Source: Myxococcota bacterium (GTDB lineage: Bacteria > Myxococcota_A > UBA796 > JAJRTE01). From it: a stretch of 64,000 bases of DNA. The notes beneath the pieces were generated by a model. The model was given only the letters and a program-made list of their open reading frames with translations, was not told the DNA's origin and did not search any database. The position numbers and the translations under genes are program-made. The stretch is taken from the NCBI GenBank assembly GCA_024278455.1, contig JAJRTE010000040.1:19281-83280 (forward strand), written 5' to 3'. Positions 7,889 through 17,215 of this stretch are shown in pieces; the stretch's first letter is position 1, and every line of letters starts with the position of its first letter.

Positions 7889-8514
7889 GGAGGGCGGTGG
7901 ACCTGACCCTGTACCTGGTCACGGACCGCGAACTGTCTCGAGGGCGGCCCCTGGAGGATGTCGTGCTTGCCGCGGTCCGTGGCGGCGCGACGCTGGTGCA
8001 ACTGCGGGAGAAGCATACCGGAACGCGGGACTTCGTCGCCCTGGCCCGGGCGTTGCGCGCGCGCCTCGAGCCGTTGAAAATCCCGCTCATCATCAACGAC
8101 CGGGTGGACGTGGCCCTGGCGTCGGGAGCGGCCGGGGTCCACATCGGGCAGCGCGACATGGCCTACCCGGACGCCCGGCGGCTGATGGGTCCCGGCGCGA
8201 TCATCGGCCTGTCGGTGGAAACCCCGGAACAGGCGGCGGAAGCGGCCCGCCTGGACGTGGACTACCTGGGTGTCAGCCCGGTTTTCTCCACCCCGACCAA
8301 GACCGACACCACCACGGAATGGGGGATCGAGGGCCTTGCGAACCTGGCTCGAGTCTCCCCGCACCCCCTGGTGGCCATCGGGGGCATCAACGCGACCAAC
8401 GCGAGAGCGGTCGCCGCTGCGGGAGCTGCCGGTATCGCCGTGGTGTCCGCGATCTGTGCAGCCGTCGACCCGGAGGCGGCCGCGCGGGAGCTGCGCGTCC
8501 TGTTCGGGAAATGA
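7885..8514 (+). CDS. thiE: Thiamine-phosphate synthase
   Basis: Joins HMP-diphosphate and thiazole phosphate to thiamine phosphate. The 209-residue TIM-barrel protein shows LYLVTDRELSRGR, VQLREKH (diphosphate-binding Arg/Lys), LIINDRVDVA, GVHIGQRDM, then GVSPVFSTPTKTD and IGGIN. The start overlaps the thiM stop by 4 nt. With thiM it forms a salvage branch. No thiC or thiD lies in the window. Confidence 0.96.
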   Translation: MRRAVDLTLYLVTDRELSRGRPLEDVVLAAVRGGATLVQLREKHTGTRDFVALARALRARLEPLKIPLIINDRVDVALASGAAGVHIGQRDMAYPDARRLMGPGAIIGLSVETPEQAAEAARLDVDYLGVSPVFSTPTKTDTTTEWGIEGLANLARVSPHPLVAIGGINATNARAVAAAGAAGIAVVSAICAAVDPEAAARELRVLFGK

Positions 8515-8589
8515 CCCGCGTGGAGGTGTCCCGGGCTCGTTTCGAGGCATGACTCCGGCGGTCCGGGACCGTGACAGGGGGAAAGACGG

Positions 8590-9603
8590 ATGAGCGAACG
8601 GTACCTCGGCGAGATCGGGGAGTTCGGGTTGATCGATCGTCTGGATCGCGCTTTCCCGGCGCCGCCCGGCGTCGTGGGGATCGGGGACGATTGCGCGGTC
8701 CTGCCCGGCCCCGGCGGTGTCGCCAGGCTCGTCACCACCGACATGCTGGTGGAGGACATCCACTTTCTGCGAGACCGGATTCCTCCCGGCGACCTGGGTT
8801 ACAAATCCCTGGCCGTCAACCTGAGCGACATCGCGGCCATGGGCGGTACCCCGGCGGAAGCCTACCTGTCCCTGGCGCTTCCCCGCGACACGGAACTGGC
8901 CTGGCTCGACGCCTTCTTCGACGGCATGCTCGAGCTGGCCGGCGCCCAAAGCGTGTCCCTGCTCGGCGGGGACACCACACGCTCGCCAGGGCCGATCATC
9001 GTCAACGTCGTGGTGATAGGAGAGGTGCTCGAGGCCAGCGTCCGCCGGAGGAGCAGCGGGCGGCCGGGGGACCTGCTGTGCGTCACCGGGCTTCTCGGCG
9101 AATCCGCCGCCGGACTCCGCGCCCTCCTGGACCGCCCCGACCCCGACCCCGACCCCGACCTCGAGGCGCTCGTCCGTTGCCACCATCGGCCTCGACCGCA
9201 CCTGGCCGAAGGCCGGTGGCTCGCCCGGCAGCCCGGCGTTCGTGCGATGATGGACGTGTCCGACGGCATCGACTCCGATATCCGCCGGATCCTCGAGCGG
9301 TCCAGGTGCGGTGCGGTGGTGGAACTCGACCACCTTCCGCTGTCGGACAGGCTGCGCCGTGTCTGCGCGCGACGCGGATGGGACCCGGTCGAGTCGGCCT
9401 GTACCGGCGGCGAGGACTACTGCTTGCTGGTATCGGTCGCCCCGGACGCCTGGCCGCAGGTCAGGGTAGGGTTCGAGCAGGCTTTCGGCAGGCCGCTACA
9501 TGCCATCGGCATGCTGGACCAGGATGCCGGCAGGCTCCGCTATCTCTCGAAGGGAAAGCCGGTGTCGCTTCGCGCCGGGGGCTATGACCATTTCGGCGCG
9601 TGA
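8590..9603 (+). CDS. thiL: Thiamine-monophosphate kinase
   Basis: Phosphorylates thiamine phosphate to the active diphosphate. A GGGGGAAAG ribosome binding site precedes ATG 8590. The 337-residue protein has the AIR-synthase-like fold motifs GIGDDCAVL, TTDMLVEDIHF, NLSDIAAMGG, LLGGDTTRS, DVSDGI and TGGEDYCLL. A hexamer repeat (CCCCGA x4, about 9136-9160) encodes an Asp-Pro run in the mid-protein insertion, probably slippage-prone and structurally neutral. It lies 75 bp after thiE and is likely in the same operon. Confidence 0.96.
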   Translation: MSERYLGEIGEFGLIDRLDRAFPAPPGVVGIGDDCAVLPGPGGVARLVTTDMLVEDIHFLRDRIPPGDLGYKSLAVNLSDIAAMGGTPAEAYLSLALPRDTELAWLDAFFDGMLELAGAQSVSLLGGDTTRSPGPIIVNVVVIGEVLEASVRRRSSGRPGDLLCVTGLLGESAAGLRALLDRPDPDPDPDLEALVRCHHRPRPHLAEGRWLARQPGVRAMMDVSDGIDSDIRRILERSRCGAVVELDHLPLSDRLRRVCARRGWDPVESACTGGEDYCLLVSVAPDAWPQVRVGFEQAFGRPLHAIGMLDQDAGRLRYLSKGKPVSLRAGGYDHFGA

Positions 9604-10355
9604 TGTACCGGCGTCGTCGCCCCGCAAGGAGGCTTGCCCGCCCGGCATGATGGACCAGGATGCGGTCGCGCAGCGCGTACTCGACCATGCAGCGCAGTTG
9701 CATTCCGATTCCTGCCTGCCGCGAATGGGTCGCATGCTTTCTCACGCGAGGAGGTAGCCCGGTTGTATTCCGATTCCTGCCTGCCGCGAATGGGTCGCGG
9801 AGGCAGACAGGCGCGCTCCCCGCGCGCCAGGCCAGGAACCCTCATCGAGCTTGGGATCGCGGTCGACACCCGTGGTTCCATGGTCACGGCGACCGGTGCG
9901 GTGATTCGGGGTGATGCAGATTCACCGATTCTTGCTTGAGCCATCCGCGCTGTCCAGAACCTGAGTCGTTTCACGGCGAACCGAGGCCGGTGAAACAAAG
10001 TCACCCCAGGTTCCACGCCGGAAACGCCCTGGAAGGCGGGAGCCACAGCCTATCTGAAGCGGATTCCATCCCGGACCGACTACGACGCAAGAGGAGGAGA
10101 AAGCAGACTGCAGGTAGACAAGCGGCACGCCACGCACGACGTTGGCACCGGGACCGGTCTGCTCGTCCCCCGTCGAACCCCATTCGATCGCACCTAATCG
10201 CCCATCCAACCGGCAGCCTCGCGCCCACGCACGCAGCTCTCTTGACCGCACGGGGCGCGGGGACCCGCTCGCAGCCTCAAGATCCCCGGAAGCACGGACC
10301 CGCAAGTACTCCCATCTCTCCAAAAACCCTAGCAGCGCGGATTGCTCATCTCAGG
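9604..10355. other. 750-bp intergenic region with short direct repeats
   Basis: No reading frame here shows a ribosome binding site or family resemblance. It holds a 32-bp duplicated sequence (9702-9798) and ends at the promoter of the TPR gene. Confidence 0.5.
9702..9798. repeat. 32-bp direct repeat pair
   Basis: The sequence beginning ATTCCGATTCCTGCCTGCCG is perfectly duplicated at 9702-9733 and 9767-9798, 65 bp apart. Shorter echoes (GGACCAGGATGC) lie on both sides and inside the end of thiL. It may be a dispersed chromosomal repeat. Confidence 0.8.
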
Positions 10356-10383
10356 TTGCGATTCTCCCTGGATGGCGTATGAT
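10356..10383 (+). promoter_or_regulatory. Sigma70-type promoter of the TPR gene
   Basis: TTGCGA (10356-10361) and TATGAT (10378-10383) with a 16-nt spacer. A start near 10390 rules out the ATG codons at 10379/10382 and supports a start further downstream. Confidence 0.5.
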
Positions 10384-10513
10384 GGTGAGGAGAGGCCACG
10401 TCTCCGGGGTGCCGGGTTCCGGACTGGCCCGGGAGGCGCGGGGAGCATGGTTGTGGCCCGGGGCTTGGGGCCGTGTCCCGGCCAGTGGTGGCCTTCCGGA
10501 TCCACAGGGAGCC

Positions 10514-11332
10514 GTGGTGGGCGAACTCGATCAGGCACTTTTCGAGATCACGCGCCGCTTCGCCGAAGGTGACATCGATGGCGCCTTCGCGTGGATGGCG
10601 GACCTGGAGCGTGAATGCGAGACCGATAGGCAGCGCGCGCAGGTCATGGCCAGGTACGCGAGCCTGTTCCACTTGCTGGATCTTCGAGACGAGGGGCTTG
10701 CCGCGATCGCGCGGGCGCTCGCCCTGGATCCCTGCAATCCTCGAGCGCGCTACTTGAACGCCGTCCAGTTCATGATCGATGAACGGTGGGACGAGGCGAT
10801 CACGGAGTTGAACAGGGCTGCACGCTACTATCCACCCGACGACAGCGAGCACCTTGCCGAAGTATATGGGAACCTGTCCTACTGTTGGGACCAGTTGGGG
10901 GACACCGGGCGGGCCGAGATGTACGAGGAGATTTGCGCCGACCTCGACCCTGACGGAATGCCGGCGCCGGAGGCGCAGCCTCGAGGTGCGTGGCCGGACG
11001 GATTCGAGGTCCCCGTGGAAATGTCGCCCTTCCGCGAGGGCGAGGGAGGGGGGGGCGACGGCGATGCGTCCTCGGCATCCGGCGCTGGTGTCACCGGCTC
11101 AGAGTTGATTGACGAGATGGTGAGGGACCTGATGCCGAAGGCGCGAAGGCGTTCGTGCCGCCGGCAGCGTACCGCGAAGAAGGCCCGTGCCGGCGCCAGG
11201 CTCCGGGGGGCGGAGGGTGATGGCAACCTGGCCGTGCCGGAGAAGGCGCCCGGACGGGGGGCGGGCGTTCGGCCTTCGCCCCGCCGCAAGCAGCACCGTT
11301 CCATCGGCCGGGGTCGAAATCCACGTTCATGA
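10514..11332 (+). CDS. TPR-repeat protein with basic low-complexity tail
   Basis: The start is placed at GTG 10514 (AGGGAG just upstream; a second GTG follows immediately). In-frame ATGs at 10379/10382 overlap the predicted -10 element. Residues about 5-140 form tetratricopeptide helices: ARYASLFHLLDLRDEGLAA, IARALALDPCNPRARYLNA, DEAITELNRAARYYP, and LAEVYGNLSYCWDQLGDTG. The C-terminal 100 residues are Gly/Asp-rich and then very Arg/Lys-rich. Cytoplasmic scaffold function is inferred; no specific partner is evident. Confidence 0.75.
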   Translation: MVGELDQALFEITRRFAEGDIDGAFAWMADLERECETDRQRAQVMARYASLFHLLDLRDEGLAAIARALALDPCNPRARYLNAVQFMIDERWDEAITELNRAARYYPPDDSEHLAEVYGNLSYCWDQLGDTGRAEMYEEICADLDPDGMPAPEAQPRGAWPDGFEVPVEMSPFREGEGGGGDGDASSASGAGVTGSELIDEMVRDLMPKARRRSCRRQRTAKKARAGARLRGAEGDGNLAVPEKAPGRGAGVRPSPRRKQHRSIGRGRNPRS

Positions 11333-11365
11333 CCTGGGCTCGCCGCTTCGGAAGCGTTATCTGCT

Positions 11366-11393
11366 TTGTTTCTCGCCCCGATGCCGCTATAAC
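11366..11393 (+). promoter_or_regulatory. Promoter of the SH3-domain gene
   Basis: TTGTTT at 11366-11371, 16-nt spacer, TATAAC at 11388-11393. Start predicted near 11400, 50 nt before the ATG. Confidence 0.45.
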
Positions 11394-11449
11394 ACCCGCG
11401 GAAGTGATCGAGCCATCGACCAGCCGAATGGGATGAGGAGCAACGGATC

Positions 11450-11818
11450 ATGAAGAGATGTCTCGTCGTGCTGCTTTCATGGATGTACGTGTGCAGCCTG
11501 CCGGTGACCGCGTTCGCCGCGGAGTACCTCTACATCACCGAAGACACGCAGGCCCGCAGGTTTTCCGATACCGAGACCCCCGTCAGCGGCGAAGTCGGCG
11601 CCGGTGCCCGGGTCGAAGTCGTGTACCGGCTCGACAGTTGGATTCGCGTTCGACTGCCCGGAATGGCCGGATTCGGATGGGTCCCTGCGGACAAGACGAC
11701 CACCGAGGCACCGGAAAACGCGGGCGAAGGTTCGGAGCCGCCGCCGCCCGGTGCGGGCACCCTGACACCGGAACAGAGAAAGCAGCTCGAGGACGCCCTG
11801 AAGAACCTGGGCAGGTAG
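11450..11818 (+). CDS. Secreted SH3-domain protein
   Basis: The 122-residue product has a signal peptide (Lys-Arg start, hydrophobic core VVLLSWMYVCSLPVTAF, cleavage after AFA). Residues about 30-80 form a bacterial SH3 domain (LYITEDTQARRFSDTETPVS through WIRVRLPGMAGFGWVPAD). A Pro/Glu linker and short helix close the protein. GAGGAG is about 10 nt before the ATG. SH3b domains of this type usually bind cell-wall material in the periplasm; the ligand here is unknown. Ends in TAG. Confidence 0.85.
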   Translation: MKRCLVVLLSWMYVCSLPVTAFAAEYLYITEDTQARRFSDTETPVSGEVGAGARVEVVYRLDSWIRVRLPGMAGFGWVPADKTTTEAPENAGEGSEPPPPGAGTLTPEQRKQLEDALKNLGR

Positions 11819-12041
11819 GAGCGTGCGGGCGAGGATGACGTGCGGGCGTGACTCGAGGGTCCGCTCGAGGCTGCCGCCGGCCCGGGGTCCAGGTGTGCAG
11901 CCATGTCGAATCTCCTGGGCTTGATCACGCGGTGAGCCGGGGAGCGTCCCGGCATTTCCGCCGCGCTTTCGAACCAATCGCCGTTTCATGCGTTTGCGTG
12001 AAGATACCAGTGAAGTACCCAACACGAGGAGAGGGCATGGT

Positions 12042-13442
12042 ATGAAGCAGATGAGAGCCAGCACATGGCTGCTTGCCGTCCTGGCATTGACCGGATGTGC
12101 GACGGCGACACAAGAAGCGAAGATTGCACCGGCTGAGCGGAGCGAAGTCGCGCCCCGGCAGCCACGGGTGGACGTGCAGCAGTTCACCCTGGACAACGGA
12201 CTACGCGTGATCATATCGGAGCGGCACGACGCTCCTGTGTTCGCCCTTGCGGTGACCTACAACGTGGGCTCGAGGAACGAGCCTGAAGGCAAGACCGGGT
12301 ATGCCCACCTGTTCGAGCACATGATGTTCCAGGGATCGGAGAACGTGGGCAAGGCGGAGCATTTCATCTTGATCTCCAACAACGGGGGGCAGATGAACGG
12401 CTCTACCAGTTTCGATCGGACCAACTACTTCGAGACGTTGCCCGCCAACCAGCTCGAGCTGGGGTTGTTTCTCGAGTCCGACCGCATGCGTTCCCTGGCC
12501 ATCACGCAGGAGAACCTGGACAACCAGCGCGAGGCGGTCAAGGAAGAACGTCGGATGCGCTATGACAACCGTCCCTACGGAACGGTGATGGAGCGCCTCA
12601 TCGGCCTGACGTTCGACAACTTCGCCTACAAGCATTCCACCATCGGGTCCATGGAAGACCTCGATGCCGCCACCATCGACGATATCAAGGAGTTCTTCCG
12701 GCTCTACTACGCCCCCAACAACGCCGTCCTCACCCTGGTAGGGGACGTGGACACCACCAGCGCGCTTGAGCTGGTCAAGCAGTACTTCGGCGACATTCCG
12801 TCACAGCCGACCCCACCGGCGCCCGATCTTACCGAGCCTATCAACAAGGGCGAGCGGCGTGACACGTTCCATGACCCCCTGGCCCCGATGGCGCGGATCG
12901 ATATGATGTATCCCACCGTGCCCGGCGGTCAAGACGACACCTATCCGCTCGAGATGATCGCGCAGGTCCTGGGAGGCGGCGAAGGTTCTCGTCTGTACCA
13001 GAGGTTGGTCAAGGAGAAGCAACTCGCCGTGGCCGCCCATGCGTTCGTTCTCGAGAACCGTGGCGCCTTCACCTTGTGGGTTTTGGCCATCGTCGCCCCG
13101 GGAAAGGACCCCGGCGAGGTCGAGGCGGTCATCAACGACGAGATTGCCAGGATTCAGACCGAGTCCATCTCATCCGAGGAGCTGAGCCGTGCCAAGACCC
13201 GTGTCCGTTCCCAGCTCATCGACTGGCTCGGGACCTGTGCCTACACGGCGATAGTGATCGGCGATGTCACAACGCAGTATGACGACCCGGAACTCGTCAA
13301 CAAGTGGCCGGCATTGTACCAGGCCGTCACGCTCGAGGACGTCCAGCGTGTGGCGGCGACCTACCTGAACCCCACGAACCGCGGTGTGCTGGTTACCGTA
13401 CCGGCGAGTTCGGAGCAAGGCGCCCCGGGTGCGAACGAGTAG
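12042..13442 (+). CDS. M16 zinc peptidase, catalytic subunit (lipoprotein)
   Basis: The start at ATG 12042 follows GAGGAGAGG. Residues 1-19 end in LALTGC, a lipobox. The inverted zinc motif HxxEH is intact (HLFEHMMFQG), with the downstream Glu in the EERRMRYDNRPYG region, so it should be an active pitrilysin-type peptidase of the periplasm. It is followed 15 bp later by an M16 protein lacking the motif. Such catalytic/non-catalytic pairs form heterodimers in bacteria. Stop is TAG, in frame with the next gene's start. Confidence 0.92.
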   Translation: MKQMRASTWLLAVLALTGCATATQEAKIAPAERSEVAPRQPRVDVQQFTLDNGLRVIISERHDAPVFALAVTYNVGSRNEPEGKTGYAHLFEHMMFQGSENVGKAEHFILISNNGGQMNGSTSFDRTNYFETLPANQLELGLFLESDRMRSLAITQENLDNQREAVKEERRMRYDNRPYGTVMERLIGLTFDNFAYKHSTIGSMEDLDAATIDDIKEFFRLYYAPNNAVLTLVGDVDTTSALELVKQYFGDIPSQPTPPAPDLTEPINKGERRDTFHDPLAPMARIDMMYPTVPGGQDDTYPLEMIAQVLGGGEGSRLYQRLVKEKQLAVAAHAFVLENRGAFTLWVLAIVAPGKDPGEVEAVINDEIARIQTESISSEELSRAKTRVRSQLIDWLGTCAYTAIVIGDVTTQYDDPELVNKWPALYQAVTLEDVQRVAATYLNPTNRGVLVTVPASSEQGAPGANE

Positions 13443-13457
13443 AGGAGGAGACCACTC

Positions 13458-14933
13458 ATGCGAATTCATGTTACCACGTGTTGTGCGTTGCTCCTGACCG
13501 CTGCCGTCACCGGTACGGCCGTCGCCCAGGGGGTTGGCGGTGAAGACCACACCAGTTCCCGGGCGGGCGCGGTCATCAAGAACCGGGCGCCGGTCAACGA
13601 CGAGGTGCTTCAAGTCGAGTTTCCGCGCCCGGCGGAAACGACGCTCAGCAACGGCATGCAGGTGCTGGTCCTCGAGGACCATTTCCTGCCCAAGGTGCTG
13701 TTCCAGATCCTGATTCCCCACGGCAGCCTCGATGACCCGGAAGACATGCCGGGCATGGCCAGCTTCACCGCGGACTTGCTCTCCGAAGGCGCGGGCGACT
13801 ACTCCAGCGTCGATATAGCCAACCGCCTGGACAGCATGGGCGCTTCCTTTTCCGCCGAAGCCGCTTTCGGATCGGAAATCACCCAGATTCGGATCTCGGG
13901 CCTGGCAGAACACACTCGAGGTATCGTGGCCCTGTTCGCCACACTGGTCCTCGACCCGACCTTCCCGCGGGAGGAGGTGAACAAGTACAAGACACGGGAG
14001 ACGGCCGCATTGCAGCAACTCCGCACACGGCCCCGCTTCCTCGCCAAAGAGAGGTTGATGAGAGCACTGTACGACGGCCACCCCGCCGCCGTCACAGCGC
14101 CGACCGCCGAATCCTTGGCCGCCATACGGACCGAGACCCTGAAGCAGTTCCACGATACCTACTATCTGCCCAACGGAGCCATCCTCGCTGTCACCGGCGA
14201 TGTCAACTTCGACGAGATCGTCTCGATGCTCGAGGAGACCTTCGGGGGGTGGCAACCTGGGGAAGCACCCGCGCACCCCTCACCCGAAATCGTTCCCAAC
14301 GCCAGTGTCGCCATCGACCTGGTGGACCGCCCGAATTCCGTGCAGACGACCTTGAAGCTCGGCAACGTGGGTATCATGCGTACCGACCCGGACTACGTGG
14401 CGATCAACGTCCTCAACCAGGTCCTGGGCGCCAACGCCAGCTCGAGGCTCTTCCTGAAGCTCCGGGAGGAGAAAGGATACACCTACGGCGCCTACAGCCA
14501 CTTCAATGCCGTCAGCTTTCCCGGACCATGGTATGCCGGGGCGGACGTACGCACCGAGGTGACCGGCGACGCGCTCACCGAGTTCCTTTCCGAACTCCAG
14601 AAGATGATCGACACACCCGTGCCCGAGGATGAACTCCAGAACGCCAAGCGTGCCATCATCGCCCGGTTCGCCTTGTCCCTCGAGCGCCCCGAAGTCCTTG
14701 CCGCCAGGGCGGTCGAACTGAAGTACTATGGCCTCCCCCAGGACTACTGGGACAACTACCCGGCGGCCGTCGCGGCCGTGACCGCGGAAGATATCCAGCG
14801 CCTGGCCGCAAAGTACCTGGATACGAGCAAGTTGCGTATCGTCGCCGTGGGCGACGGTGCCACGATCCTGGACGTCCTCAAGACCTTCGGACCCGTCACT
14901 CGCTACGAGGCCGGTGGTGCGGTTGCGGAGTAG
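13458..14933 (+). CDS. M16 peptidase-like protein, non-catalytic subunit
   Basis: GAGGAGGAG precedes ATG 13458. A signal peptide (LLLTAAVTGTAVAQ) is followed by two M16 domains. The position of the HxxEH motif reads MASFTADLLSEGAG, so zinc ligands are absent. The Arg/Tyr substrate-clamp region typical of M16 C-domains is present (EEKGYTYGAYSHF). It most likely pairs with the preceding lipoprotein peptidase. 491 residues, normal for the family. Confidence 0.92.
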   Translation: MRIHVTTCCALLLTAAVTGTAVAQGVGGEDHTSSRAGAVIKNRAPVNDEVLQVEFPRPAETTLSNGMQVLVLEDHFLPKVLFQILIPHGSLDDPEDMPGMASFTADLLSEGAGDYSSVDIANRLDSMGASFSAEAAFGSEITQIRISGLAEHTRGIVALFATLVLDPTFPREEVNKYKTRETAALQQLRTRPRFLAKERLMRALYDGHPAAVTAPTAESLAAIRTETLKQFHDTYYLPNGAILAVTGDVNFDEIVSMLEETFGGWQPGEAPAHPSPEIVPNASVAIDLVDRPNSVQTTLKLGNVGIMRTDPDYVAINVLNQVLGANASSRLFLKLREEKGYTYGAYSHFNAVSFPGPWYAGADVRTEVTGDALTEFLSELQKMIDTPVPEDELQNAKRAIIARFALSLERPEVLAARAVELKYYGLPQDYWDNYPAAVAAVTAEDIQRLAAKYLDTSKLRIVAVGDGATILDVLKTFGPVTRYEAGGAVAE

Positions 14934-15654
14934 CGCGTGACCGCCGCGGGGCATTCGGCTCGAGTCGCTCGATAGTGCACGTCGCCCGGCCACGGCCCGT
15001 GCCGGGGGGGGGTCGCACGATGCGGCCACCCTCGAGACGGAGCAAGCGGCTCGCGAGGCGCCGTAGTTCGACAACGTCGTGGCTCACGTAGAGCATCGGC
15101 ACATCCAACTCGTCCACGACGCGCTCCAGGTAGGGCAGGATCCTTGCCCTGGCCTCCGAGTCCAGCGAAGCCAGCGGTTCGTCCATCAGCAAGAGGCGAG
15201 GGCTCGCAACCAGGGCTCGCGCCAGGGCCACACGCTGGCGTTCCCCTCCCGACAGACCTTGCGGGCGGCGGTCTAGCAGCGGTGCCACCTCGAGAAGCTC
15301 GACAACCCGGTCGAGCCGCACACGACGCGCTGAATCGGGGACCCGGCGCCGGCCGTACTCGAGGTTGCCGCGCACGGTGAGGTGGGGAAACAGGACCGCA
15401 TCCTGGAAGACCATGCCCGCACTTCGCCGGTGCGCAGGCACAAAGATCCCCCGCTCATCGTCCTGCCACCAGGTCGCCCCCATCCGCACGGAACCTCGAA
15501 CCGCCGGCTCCAGCCCCGCGATCGCCCTCAAGAGCGTCGTCTTGCCGCTCCCCGACGGCCCTTGCACACCCACAACACCCGTGTCCGGTATCTCGAGAGA
15601 GACATCGAGCACGAAGCGCGCACGTTCCAGGCGAAAATCGACCGAAAGACTCAC
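14896..15654 (-). CDS. modC: Molybdate ABC transporter ATP-binding protein
   Basis: Starts at GTG 15654, overlapping the modB stop by 4 nt (GTGA). The 252-residue ATPase has Walker A GPSGSGKTTL, Q-loop VFQDAVLFPHLTVR, signature LSGGERQRVALARAL, Walker B LLLMDEPLASLD and switch His in YVSHDV. Usual ModC carries a C-terminal TOBE domain (about 350 residues total); here it is essentially missing. The last codons overlap the convergent M16 gene end by about 40 bp. A longer frame to 16395 is an artefact. Confidence 0.93.
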   Translation of the reverse strand: MSLSVDFRLERARFVLDVSLEIPDTGVVGVQGPSGSGKTTLLRAIAGLEPAVRGSVRMGATWWQDDERGIFVPAHRRSAGMVFQDAVLFPHLTVRGNLEYGRRRVPDSARRVRLDRVVELLEVAPLLDRRPQGLSGGERQRVALARALVASPRLLLMDEPLASLDSEARARILPYLERVVDELDVPMLYVSHDVVELRRLASRLLRLEGGRIVRPPPGTGRGRATCTIERLEPNAPRRSRATPQPHHRPRSE

Positions 15655-16346
15655 AGCCGCACCACGCTGAATCGCCTGTTGAGCCCGTACACGACGAGCA
15701 GCAAGATGAAGGAAAGCGCGAGAAGCGCGCCGGACAGCAGGTGGGCCTGGCCATACTCGAGGGCCTCCACGTGGTCGTAGATTGCAATCGACAGGACCTG
15801 TGTCTCGCCCGGAATGTTGCCGCCTATCATCAGCACCACCCCGAATTCGCCCACCGTGTGCGCAAAGCCGAGTACCGCCGCCGTGAGCAACCCCGTCCTC
15901 GCCAGGGGAAGCGCCACGGTGAGAAACCGGTCGAGAGGCGACGCCCGCAGCGTGGCGGCTGCATCGAACAACCGGGGGTCCAGCATGGAAAAAGCGTTCT
16001 GGATCGGCTGCACGACGAAGGGAAGGGAGTAGCAAAACGACCCGATGACCAGGCCGGAAAACGTGAAAGCCAGCGACCGCCCGCCAAACAGATCCATCAG
16101 TCCTGACAGCGGCCCTTGGCGCCCCATCAGCAGCAGGAGGTAGAATCCCAACACTGTCGGCGGGAGAACCAGTGGGAGTGACACGATGGCCTCCACCACG
16201 ACCCGCCACCGCCGCCTCGAGACCGTCAGCCACCACGCCAGCGGCGTCCCCACCAGGAGAAGCAGCGCGGTCGTCAGCGCCGCAAGCTCGACGGTGATGC
16301 GCACGGCCGACACGTCGGCCGGTGTCAACAGCGGTGTGCTCTCCAC
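15651..16346 (-). CDS. modB: Molybdate ABC transporter permease
   Basis: GTG start at 16346. The 231-residue membrane protein has about five to six hydrophobic segments and the permease EAA-type loop (DAAATLRASPLDRFLTVALP), followed by GFAHTVGEFGVVLMIGGNIPG, which is highly typical of ModB. It couples to modC through overlapping codons. Confidence 0.94.
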   Translation of the reverse strand: MESTPLLTPADVSAVRITVELAALTTALLLLVGTPLAWWLTVSRRRWRVVVEAIVSLPLVLPPTVLGFYLLLLMGRQGPLSGLMDLFGGRSLAFTFSGLVIGSFCYSLPFVVQPIQNAFSMLDPRLFDAAATLRASPLDRFLTVALPLARTGLLTAAVLGFAHTVGEFGVVLMIGGNIPGETQVLSIAIYDHVEALEYGQAHLLSGALLALSFILLLVVYGLNRRFSVVRL

Positions 16347-16391
16347 GCCTGGACCTCCTCGACGACGCGCGGGCGGGCCGTCGGACGCGCC

Positions 16392-17132
16392 TCACCGCGG
16401 CAGGCGATACCCGTACTTCGAAATGATCCGCCGGCCCTCGGCGCCGCGCACGAACGCCACGAGCGCCCGGGCCGCCTCACTCGCCTCGAGGATCACCGCC
16501 TGCTGTTCGATCGGGGCGTACAACGAGTCCGGAACCACCCACCACGAGCCGACCAGGGGACGGTCCGGACCACCCACCTGCGACATCGCCACAAACCCCA
16601 GTTCCGCGTTCCCGGTCTCGATGAACTGGTAGACCTGCCCAACCGATTGCCCGCGCACGAGCTTCTTCTCCAGTGCCGTCCAGAGTCCTCGAGATTCCAG
16701 AACCTGTTGCGCGGCAGCACCGTAGGGCGCCAGCCTGGGATTCGCAAGCGCCAGGTGGGAGAACGTCCCCGCCGACAGGACCCGCCCAGCCGGATCCACA
16801 AGGCCGGGATTCGGGCTCCAGAGAACCAACCGCCCCATGGCATACGTGAATCGCGTGCCGGCGACCGACAGGCCCTCCTCCTCGAGAAGCCTCGGCCGCT
16901 CGGCGTCCGCCGCGAAAAAGACCGCAAACGGCGCACCGCCTCGAATCTGTGCGTAGTGCTTGCCCGTGGACCCCACCGAAACCACCACGCGATGGCCGGT
17001 TCGCGCCTCGAACGCCCGCACGATGGCCTTCATGGGCCCGGCAAAATTCGCCGCGACCGCCACCCGTATCTCGTCACCCATCGCATCCCGCCCGGCCAGG
17101 GAGGCGAGACAGCCGAACAGGAAAACGACCAT
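16392..17132 (-). CDS. modA: Molybdate-binding periplasmic protein
   Basis: ATG 17132 gives 246 residues with a short signal sequence (VVFLFGCLASLAG). ModA hallmarks follow: IRVAVAANFAGPMKAIV, GSTGKHYAQIRGGAPFAVFFAADAERP, LALANPRLAPYG, and the late ALVAFVRGAEGRRIISKYGY. It should capture molybdate or tungstate for ModBC. It lies 83 bp after the modE-like gene and 46 bp before modB. Confidence 0.93.
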   Translation of the reverse strand: MVVFLFGCLASLAGRDAMGDEIRVAVAANFAGPMKAIVRAFEARTGHRVVVSVGSTGKHYAQIRGGAPFAVFFAADAERPRLLEEEGLSVAGTRFTYAMGRLVLWSPNPGLVDPAGRVLSAGTFSHLALANPRLAPYGAAAQQVLESRGLWTALEKKLVRGQSVGQVYQFIETGNAELGFVAMSQVGGPDRPLVGSWWVVPDSLYAPIEQQAVILEASEAARALVAFVRGAEGRRIISKYGYRLPR

Positions 17133-17215
17133 CCACCGTGACCCCCGGAGGCCAGGCCGACAGCCAGACCGGCCGGATTGCCGGCGTATGCGCAACGACC
17201 GTCCCGGACACACCC

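Noticed and set aside
13440..13457. TAG between the M16 genes as a read-through site
   Set aside because: A strong ribosome site and a signal peptide begin the second gene, so two proteins are the simpler reading; noted only as a possibility.
14896..16395. 499-codon frame spanning modB and modC
   Set aside because: Only the part from GTG 15654 is ABC-ATPase; the rest is a shadow of modB.
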